Shown here: one piece after another, positions 30,201-37,711 of the stretch
Layout of the letters: each line of letters begins with the position of its first letter
Numbering within the stretch: position 1 is the stretch's first letter
NCBI GenBank assembly: GCA_001598975.1
Contig: BBXU01002095.1
Location: forward strand, 1 to 37,711
DNA length: 37,711 nucleotides
Origin: Parachlorella kessleri
Taxonomy: Eukaryota; Chlorophyta; Trebouxiophyceae; Chlorellales; Chlorellaceae
Direction of reading: 5' to 3'
Position numbers and translations under genes: made by a program
The notes under the pieces: model-generated
Told to the model about the DNA's origin: nothing
The model's input: the letters and a program-made list of their open reading frames with translations, nothing else
Database searches by the model: none

Positions 30201-30856
30201 TGAGGGTTTTGACTATGACTGAGCAAGAACCTGTTCGAAGATTAGGTGTTCACTGTATAGCGCATTCCATGAGCAGGAGGCACGGCTATCCGCCAGTCGG
30301 GCTTGCACTGTGACCTGTGAGAGACGGTGGCGTGCTCAGCAGGGTTGCTGCTGGCTGGCAGGCTGTTGTCAACTTGTGGGTGATAGGTACAAGTGGAGGA
30401 TGTGGCCAAAAGCAGCGTGGGCGGCGTGTTATGTGTGTCGAAGAGTTGACAAATACCTAGGGGAAGCAGATGGCATGGGCAGGCTTTTGCTGGGTTCATG
30501 TGTGTTGGTGGACACGTGGGTGAGGTAGCGAAGAACACAGCGGCAATGAAGCAGCAGGGAAAGACCAGGGCAAGAATCTTGTGTGCGGTTCAGTTGGATA
30601 ACACCCAAACACCTTGAGTGGCAGTGACACAGCAGGGACACGACCAGATGGCTATTCTGACAAAATCCGTATGGACACGTAGAACAAATCCCAGGGGTGT
30701 GGGGCTTTGCAGGTGAAGGATGAGGAAGCGGTGAAGAAGCGGGATGAGGAGCTTGACCAGATGGTGACCGAGGCAACCACGCGGCCCTCAGCGGGCCCGC
30801 AGCCGCTCAAGCGCATCGACCTGCGTGAGGCTGCGGTGCTCCAACCTGCGGCGTAG
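27229..30856 (+). CDS. SnRK2-like Ser/Thr protein kinase with N-terminal acylation motif
   Basis: Protein kinase of the plant SNF1-related (SnRK2-like) group. Exons: 27229-27492, 27734-27814, 28050-28163, 28329-28495, 28891-29068, 29356-29421, 29681-29772, 30034-30124, 30713-30856; 1197 nt, 398 aa, phases closing. The N-terminus [10 protein letters not shown] matches an N-myristoylation site with an adjacent palmitoylatable Cys3. Kinase features: Gly loop [10 protein letters not shown] (46-55), Lys69 in [19 protein letters not shown] (catalytic Asp171), KICDFGFAK (Asp191), [28 protein letters not shown], and [14 protein letters not shown] closing the domain near residue 322. The [11 protein letters not shown]...IKICDFG spelling is SnRK2-like. 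The C-terminal 75 residues are a charged probable helix and lack the acidic box of land-plant SnRK2. Intron 3 (28164-28328) is GC-AG. A 24-nt candidate exon lies at 29589-29612. Subfamily role (stress or nutrient signalling) is inferred only. Confidence 0.92.
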
Positions 30857-31268
30857 CCTCGCCGCTCAACCGACGCCCCGTCCTCTAGAAGCTTATGGTG
30901 GGGCTGTATTCTAGGGTTCGAAGTACAGCCCCGGCGCTGCTGTGGTCCCTCGGCGGCTCCTTTAGCTTGGTGTGCCGGCAGCTGTTGGAGCAGTCGGCAG
31001 GCCTGGGTGCAAGAGAGGTTGACAGCTCTTGTTGCCCACGCTTGGCAGTCTTACTGGCTGCCTTGGAGGTGGGGTTAGGTGGCGCCCCAGGTTTCTGTTT
31101 ATGCTAACATCGCGGCAAGGGGGGCGGTCCTCTTCCATAGAATCTTGCTGTCTCTGCTTCTATCGACTCTGTTACTGCAGAGTGACGGGGAGGAAGGCAC
31201 CAGTCTGCTGATCCTTTTGGGTGCACCTTCCTTCGCTAGCCCGTTTCTCTTGCGCTGCTCTGGAAGAT

Positions 31269-31273
31269 TGTAA
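31269..31273 (+). terminator. candidate polyadenylation signal TGTAA for the kinase gene
   Basis: TGTAA on the plus strand about 413 nt after the kinase stop; it would imply a long 3' UTR. Confidence 0.35.
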
Positions 31274-32148
31274 GGGTCCAACGGTTAGCGGATAATGTGC
31301 ACCTGTGCTTCTTTACTTTGACTTGATATGGCTCTTTGTGTGGGGGTGGGTCCTGGGTCTGAGGTGCTTTGCAGCAGCCTACTGACTTCCTCGTTTTCCA
31401 CGTTTGCCCGTTCCTTGTGGCGGCTCTCTTGACAGTCGGCTCCTCTCCAGCTGCCTGCTGAACTGTAACTGACTGCTGGCCGGCGGGGGTGTGCATGCAC
31501 TGATGACTGCCTTGGGCCGTGTACTGTTTGTACAGGCTGGGTTTGACAAGTGCAAAGGGGCTTGCGCGTTGTAGCTGAAGCCACGATGTTAGTGTGTTTG
31601 AAAGTCGGCTATATTGCCCCGACCATTTCTTTAGCAGCCTTGTTCATCTTATTTTGCATGTTATTCCTGGCCAGGTAACATCGCGCTGGCAGTGCCCACC
31701 ATTTTTTGCAACAAACATCAGCTTCAAGCAATATCAATCACCGATGCCAGACATCGCAGCGAGCTGGTGTGTACAGAATCCATACCCATGGACCAGCTCC
31801 TAGAAGCAGGCGGACCCGTAGAGATTCCAACAGCTCATCATGGATGGTCCTGGCTCAATGAAAAGGCTCAGCCCACTACTTGCGCATGTCCGGCTTGCAA
31901 CTGAATGTGGTGCACGTTGCAGTAAGCTGCCAGCACTGTGAAGACAGCATGCCAATGGCAGGGCATAACACAAATAAGGCCCAGGAGCAAACTTGCATCC
32001 CGCCCAGTTAGCACAGTCCAGCCCTATCTCCTCACTGTTCGCACCACCTGCCACTTTCTGATAATCACACCTCTGATGTTATCTAACGAGCATATTGTGA
32101 TACGCACAATGCTGGGCAGCCTGCAATACCATAATGTTGTATTAACAA

Positions 32149-32153
32149 TTACA
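32149..32153 (-). terminator. candidate polyadenylation signal TGTAA for the CH-domain gene
   Basis: TGTAA on the minus strand about 266 nt after the stop codon at 32421-32419. Confidence 0.4.
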
Positions 32154-32418
32154 ATGCTGCGGTGCTAGGCATTGCCAACCATTGAGGTGTCAATTTGCAT
32201 CTAATCTTTGAAGGCAACCATGAGCGAAGCGAGCTATTGATCCTCTCAAGCTAATTCTTCTCCTTAGGCTAACTGTAGCCACTCTGCTGCACTCAACTGC
32301 TCCCGCCAAACATTTCCTGTCAGCCATGCCTGCTAGCAACCCGGCTTGCAACACCCGCTTGCAGCTACTCTTCACACCTATCCGAGAAAGCAAGCAACCC
32401 TCCTGCCTGCCCTGCCAA

Positions 32419-35400
32419 TCACTGCGCCCCTCCCTCCACCCTGGATTCCCTACCCCAGAGGCCCTGGCTCAGTGCCATGGGCGAATCCCACGACGCAGCC
32501 GCACCCTGACGCCTGACATGCGGCACGGCTTCCGCACCCTGCTGCACAGCCGCCTTACTGCCACCACTTTGGCGGCCGCTGCTGCTGCCACCGCGCTGGT
32601 TGGTGGTGCGGCGGTCGCCCTTCTGTCGCGACTGCCGGGCCAGGCCGGTTGCCAGCAGCACTGCTGCCCCTCCCACCGCCAGCACACCCTTTGCTAGAGC
32701 GCCCCATGCGGCTGCCCCCTTGCGACCCTGCCCGCCAGTCCTGCTGGCGTCAACAGTGGACCTACCATCTGTGCGGCGCGACTGCCCTCCCCCCACTCTT
32801 TGCGGGCTGGAACTCCCGGCGGCAGCGTGAGATGACCCAGGCGGGCCGAGGCCACGGCCATGCACTGGCGAGCACTCCCGCGCCTTGCCGCCAACACCAG
32901 CATGAGCTGCCAGCTGTCCTCCTTGCGACCCTGGCGCCCCTGCGGCTTCCTCCGGCCAGGCACCGGCACTGCTGCCTGATGGACGCTGCTGCGGCGGCGG
33001 CGGCTGCAGGGAGACCTTGGCCGCAGCCGGAGTGTCGCCAGCGGAGCCTGCCTGCTTCAAGTGAGGCGGGGGTGTGGAGGTGCCCAGGAGCGCGCTGATG
33101 AGATGCACATGGGCCGGCTTCTCGGGGCTCACCAGCACGTTCAAAAAATCCCCCGCCTGGGCGCCCTCAGGGGTGTTGTCGCGGCTGTTGGGCGGCGACA
33201 GCACGAACTTCAGCGGCCCCTGGGGCAGCAGGCGGGGCGGCGGGGTCTGCTGCGGCTCCCGCTGCTGCGTGTCCTTGTGGTTCCCATTCTGGTTCAGCCG
33301 GCCGCTGGGGGGCGACAGGCGGGCAGCAGGAGCGGGGGAGGCGTGGCCGGAGTGGGGGATGGTGGCTGGGGAGAAGGCAGGGTTGTGCACGCTCAGGCGC
33401 TGCAGGCGGGTGGGTGTGAGGGCCACCTCCTGCGGCCCTCCTGGCGAACCTGCATCTACAGGAGAGGGAGGGAAGAACAGCTTGTCAGTGCTGCCGTGAC
33501 GGTAGGCCTGGTGGGAACTCTCGCACCTTCTGCAGCAGCGAGGGGTGTACAACTGCCAGCGGCTTGAGGGACGCATACCCACAGACAAACCCCCAGCTCC
33601 ACAGGTTGCCTTCGCATTGCTACCTTCACAGCAGGTACTGTGCAACCACCGCTGCATGTCCGACACACCTGACGCTGCGCTGCTGGGCAGACTCCTGTCT
33701 GACAGGGGGCTCAGCGACGCAGGGCTGCCCGGCAGGGCACGCTCTACCACATGCGCCGCCCCCAGGCCCTGGCAAGCGCAGTTGCCGACAGCGTCCTCGT
33801 CGGCTGCCCCAGCTGCCTCCAGGGCGTTGCAGCCGTCCAGCCGCGACAGGGAGTCACAAGTTCCAAGTGCGGAGCTTCGTGGGGTGCTGCCGCCTGCTGC
33901 CTCCCCCAGAGAGGACGCCACGCTCTCAGCTCCCGGCGAGTCAGGCCCAGGTGCTTTCACTGCCGGCTGTGAGGTGCGCTCCACGGGCGCAGCCCTGCCG
34001 CTGCCAGCCGGAGAGGGCGCAATCCACCAAGGGCCGCTGCCACTGTCACCGTCATCCCCACCATTGTGGCTTCGTGGATTGGTATGAAGAGTTTGCCCAC
34101 CAGCCCCGTCAGCAACCAGGGCATCCTCCCTGCTACCCCCTACCACCGCCGGCCTGGAACTGACTACCCCGCTAGGGCTGCTGAAGCCCGAGCCCGACAG
34201 CTGACTCTCAGTGGGCGATGCGTCTCCCGCTGCCGCCTCGCCAGGCTCGCCAGAGAGCCACCGCCGGAGGCTGCCCACAGACTTGCTGCCTGTCGGCGAC
34301 ACCGCTGCCGCCCCCAGCTGCCCCGGCTGGCTGGGCTGCTCCTCGCCCGCAGGCGAGCCTGCTTGCGAGGAGGGGTGGCTGCCGGAGGCGGAGGACAGGC
34401 AGGTCAGGTGCAGGGACTTGGGCAGCTTGAGGGGAGAGCCGGCAGTGTCAAATCGGGCCGCCTGCACAGCAAGCAGGGGAGCACATTGGCTGGCATTGAG
34501 TGAGAGGCAAACTGTTCCTCTGCATGTGATTTCAGCGGCCACTGTGGACATGGAGAGACTGGCGCGAGCGGACGTACCCTTAGTAGTAGATGCAATGCAG
34601 CCAGATGCGCGCTTTCACTTACATGCCAGCCAGGGCCGTTGTGAGAATGCGGGTGCGACGCACGATGCAGTGCACTGCAGTAAATTCTGTGCTTTGGGTG
34701 CAGCGGCACCTTGATGCTTGTCTTCCTGGTCATGCTGCAGCTCCTCCTCAGGTCACTGCTTTGAAACTCCGGTACCCCCTGCACAGCGCACGGATAGCGC
34801 GGCAGCTCTTGGATGACAGCTTGGAGTGCCAAGAAGATGGTTTATGGACAGAAAGCGACAGCACTGTTGCTGTGGTCCTCCAGACCTAATTCCTCTGCCC
34901 AACACTTACAGAGCCTGCCTTGCTTTGGGCCGCCCTGAAGCAAGGTGCGGGTCAGGCTGCCCGGTTCGGCAAGCGCGTGAGCGTGCCCCCTGGCCTCTAC
35001 ATCGCTCAGCATAAGTGATATCTGGTGTGGTCAAGGGGCACTGCCTGGTCGCCAAGTCAGAGCTCACCTCCACCCCCAGCGCAGTCAGCGCCAGCTGCAG
35101 GTCCCACAGGCTCCGGCAGACGGTGGTTGTGTTGCGCTGGTCGGCCAGGTCCGACAAGGAGAACAGGTTGTCCTTTTGGACGTCCAGGTCATCAAATAGC
35201 TGCAGCAGAATGAGGGTTGCATGTCCAAGACTGCCTGGAGAAGCCTGGTTGAGTGCTTCTTGACACTGCTCATCCCTTTATCATCTAGCACCCCAAGCAC
35301 CCACCTCGACAACGCTGACATGGAGAGTTGAGAATACTCTCTGACCCAACCTTGCTTACCTTGTGGTAGCTGGTGAGGTCGTCCAGGGTGTCCTTGTTGT

Positions 35401-35798
35401 GCCGAGGCGCCAGCAGCACCTCCCCATGTGATAGTTGCGCCGGCTGGCCCTTGCGCAGGTTGTCAAGTATCTCTGCCACCCGGCCCCTGCATGCTTGGCA
35501 AACGATATTGTAAGCTTGTCCTCCTCAAAAACTCAAGAAGGCCTTAGCAGCAAACGAAGCAGGTGTCCGCTGCCAGCACTCACAGAACCCAGGCGTTTGA
35601 CAAGCAGGCCGCAAGCTCGACATGTTGAGGTAGGGATTGCCCAAGAACCCTCTCAAGCCATATTCTTGCGTTCCTTTGCAGGGCAACGTCTGTCTCGGTC
35701 CTGGACACGATGTGCAAGGTTGATGGCGAAGCTGATGAGAGCAGGTCAGTCATCGAGGAGAAAGTTTGCTGCATACTACTGCCCAGGACGTCAACCAT
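32419..35798 (-). CDS. calponin-homology-like domain protein with long disordered region and C-terminal membrane segment
   Basis: Proposed exons: 35798-35584, 35486-35360, 35199-35068, 34778-34710, 34461-32419; 2586 nt, 861 aa, phases 2, 0, 0, 0. The ATG at 35798 sits in a strong context (GCCATGG). Residues about 45-158 resemble a single CH domain, the actin- or microtubule-binding fold: ARIWLERVLGQSLP, NAWVLGRVAEIL, then LTSYHKLFDDL and NLFSLSDLADQRNTTTVCRSL, the last like the CH helix after 'DLFxxxDLxExxN'. One 2043-nt exon follows, encoding a Ser/Pro/Gly/Ala-rich, probably disordered region. Near the C-terminus, about 769-789 (ALAKGVLAVGGAAVLLATGLA) forms a predicted membrane helix flanked by basic residues, leaving a 72-residue tail. 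The CH call rests on by-eye pattern matching. The small exon 34778-34710 was chosen because it alone keeps the frame. Function unknown; linking the cytoskeleton to a membrane is an inference. Confidence 0.6.
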
Positions 35799-36724
35799 GG
35801 CGACAAGGCTTGCGAGAAGTTAAATAATGACTTTCGGGAGGCGTGGCTTTCAGTCTGCCTTCAATCGCTCAGCATGCCACAGCAGGATCCATCTGAAGAT
35901 AATGCTGGTCATGGGATCCCTAGCACAGTGGCTTTCATCTGCCCCCTGCTACAGGTTTGCTCCCTGTCTCTGATCCTAGTTCTGATCAGCATATAGCTCT
36001 TAACTAGGAAGCCAGGCATCCGCCAGGCCCGGCGGGAGCAGACTAGCCTGGGGGTGATAGCCCTGCAGGTGTGCCACGTCCCAAGCTGAAGGAATCCACC
36101 AAAGCAGCAGGGCCTAATCAAGCAAAAGATGTCAGAGTCAAGCTTTAAGCAAGCTTCAGGGGCCGCTTCAGCGGCTTTCGCACTACAGACACTCGCTCAA
36201 TTACAGGAGCGGCGCTCCAGCCATACAGCAGTGGAAAAGGATGCCTGCAAATTCAAAAAGCTACCAATACGCTGCCAATAAGCGTGCTGTCAAATGCTTG
36301 GGATTCCACCTCAACAAACCCACCCAAAAACGCCAAAGATGCCACAACCCTCACGCTCCAAAACCCTCCAAAACAAGTGCCTGGCACGCCACCAGGCTAC
36401 TGCTTCAAGCTACCGTACCTGCAAAATTACTATACAAGTGTAAGTTACTATACAAACTCTGCCCCGCCGCACCATCTACAGGCTGGAACTACCTGCCCCA
36501 GCCTTCGCTCGTGTTTGGCCGATTATCAAATGCCCTTGTCATCTGCACAAGAAACAGCGGAAGCAGCAACCTGTGAGACGATGCATGTTGACGGACAGGC
36601 GAGTCAGCTGCATTGCATTATGCTACTACTCTGGCTGCCATGCCAGGGTCATCACACTCTCGAAATCGTCCCTTAATGAGCAGGATTCCTTCACCACCCT
36701 CATAAACACGCCCCCCACCCCCTT
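35799..36724. other. intergenic, upstream of the CH-domain gene
   Basis: Contains the presumed promoter of the CH-domain gene and the 3' UTR of the partial gene to its right. A minus-strand TGTAA lies at 36201-36205, roughly 520 nt past that gene's stop. No further coding evidence. Confidence 0.5.
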
Positions 36725-37479
36725 TCACACAAAAGCAATAACCTGTTCATGACTTTCAAAGCCCTCAGCCCTCCACTTGCTGCCCTCCGCCCCTGGCCAA
36801 ACCGCTGGAGCCAGGTGTGACACGGGGTCCACATCCGTAGTCACTGGCGATGCCTGGCCCACTGACTCCAACGCGTGAGGGCACAGCGCCTGCCTCATCT
36901 CTTCCGCCGTGGGAAGCTCAACATGGATTGAGACTCTTCCCTGCCCCTCAACATCGACTTGCCCCTCACCTGTAGCAAGGGTGCGGAGCTCGGCCGGGTT
37001 GCTGGCAGCAAGGATCACTGTTTCCCAGCCCCCTCTTATGATGTCCATGATACAAGAACCCATCCAAGCAGCGGCCACACAGCCAACCCCCACTTAACTC
37101 CACAACTTTACCAGGCCGAGATCGCAAGAATTTTGCCCCCACCTTGGAAAGCCTGGGTTGACAGTGCTCTTACTGCTTGCTTCTGTCCAACATCCAATCC
37201 CGGAACTCTCCCAGCGTTTCTGCAGTGGCAGTCCCCATAGCACACTATGGTTGACCACAACACGCACCTGCAAAAGTTGCCACGCCAGCCGCCGCTATAA
37301 CTGACCTCCAGCAATGGGTACATGTACGGAACCAACCAAATTCCGAGCAAGAGGTCCAGGCAGCACTCACCCACGTGCTCTCCCATACCCGTATCGTGTG
37401 GCACACTGCCACTGTGCAGAGTGTCGCTTGCACGTTCCGCGGCAGCTGCAGATTCTTCATGAGCGCTGGCCAGTATGTT
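36725..37479 (-). CDS. unrecognised gene, 3' exons only
   Basis: Two exons can be joined: 37479-37371 (acceptor CTGCCCTGCAG, 36 codons plus one base, donor GTGG|GTGAG) and 36969-36725 (acceptor TTGCTACAG|GTGAGG, ending GCTTTTGTGTGA), phase 1 matching. They encode about 118 residues, acidic and Ala/Ser-rich, containing NILASAHEESAAAAERASDT and RVSIHVELPTAEEMRQAL. I recognise no family. The 5' part lies upstream or beyond the right edge; the stretch 37480-37711 gave no secure exon. The last exon could instead be spliced at GAACAG|GTTATT. The acceptor at 36971-36970 could also be read as a donor (ACAG|GTGAGG), so this model is tentative. Confidence 0.35.
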
Positions 37480-37668
37480 CTGCAGGGCAGCAACAGGGGC
37501 TGCATTCTGTGCGTCCCTGCTGCTACGTCACCCTGCCGGAGGTTAGACCGTAAACGGAGCAAAGCACTGGCGCTTGTGGTCATTCCTAGCCTGGCGGCGG
37601 CCTGGCATCATGCTCTGATCAAGGCCTCGGCCTACTCCCGAGGCACACCAGGTGGTACCCCAGCCAGC

Positions 37669-37707
37669 AAAAGGAGGGGGCATTTCCGATCTTAAAAGGA
37701 GGGGGCA
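37669..37707. repeat. 14-bp direct repeat AAAAGGAGGGGGCA
   Basis: Exact copies at 37669-37682 and 37694-37707, 25 bp apart, at the very end of the window. G-rich; no known function recognised, and the context beyond the edge is unknown. Confidence 0.9.
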
Positions 37708-37711
37708 GGGG

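Larger units (their letters stand above)
30857..32418. other. convergent 3' intergenic region, kinase and CH-domain gene
   Basis: About 1.5 kb between two convergent stop codons. TGTAA elements occur on the plus strand at 31269-31273 and on the minus strand at 32149-32153. Other open frames have no ATG in good context and no recognisable domain. I see nothing else in it. Confidence 0.55.

Noticed and set aside
34910..34934. A 25-nt exon of the CH-domain gene (acceptor CTTCAG, donor CT|GTAAGT)
   Set aside because: Including it breaks the frame with every downstream exon tried; the 69-nt exon 34778-34710 keeps phase 0 on both sides.

Overview
The window looks like nuclear DNA of a green alga (Chlorophyta, probably chlorophycean). 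The genes are GC-rich and cut by many short introns. Most of the recognised genes have a TGTAA element 70-420 nt after the stop codon, which is the usual green-algal polyadenylation signal. The protein set (SPX-VTC polyphosphate polymerase, SnRK2-like kinase, organellar lipid and amino-acid enzymes) also fits. I saw no CRISPR array, bacterial operon, recognisable transposon or RNA gene. All models were spliced by eye. They are supported by GT/GC-AG sites, by intron phases that close exactly, and by continuous family motifs across every junction.

Layout, left to right. 53-1453 (-): 5' part of DIMT1, the 18S rRNA dimethyladenosine transferase, running off the left edge. 2236-7740 (-): complete 13-exon SelO/YdiU protein AMPylase (629 aa) with Cys at the family's selenocysteine position. 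8630-14998 (-): complete 17-exon VTC4-type polyphosphate polymerase (949 aa; SPX, catalytic tunnel domain, long linker, three membrane helices). About 15994-17790 (+): RluA-family pseudouridine synthase, divergent from VTC4 across an AT-rich island. 18247-18790 (-): unrecognised two-exon gene of 158 aa with a bZIP-type site cluster upstream. 20437-24129 (-): branched-chain aminotransferase. 24550-26569 (+): CDP-alcohol-type cardiolipin synthase, divergent from it. 27229-30856 (+): SnRK2-like kinase with an N-terminal MGC lipidation motif. 32419-35798 (-): calponin-homology-like domain, long disordered region and a C-terminal membrane segment (861 aa). 36725-37479 (-): 3' exons of an unrecognised gene.

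The genes do not form one pathway. Several products probably act in organelles: SelO, the aminotransferase and cardiolipin synthase in mitochondria, and the VTC protein in acidocalcisome or vacuole membranes. The last two mitochondrial genes share one short divergent promoter region.

The strongest points for a second look are these. (1) The VTC4 protein keeps its catalytic residues but appears to have lost the inositol-pyrophosphate-binding residues of its SPX sensor. (2) Five of about 57 modelled introns use GC-AG splice sites, all with the donor AG|GCAAG. (3) There is a CH-domain protein with a C-terminal membrane anchor. (4) Both splice sites of one DIMT1 intron have degenerate copies inside that intron.
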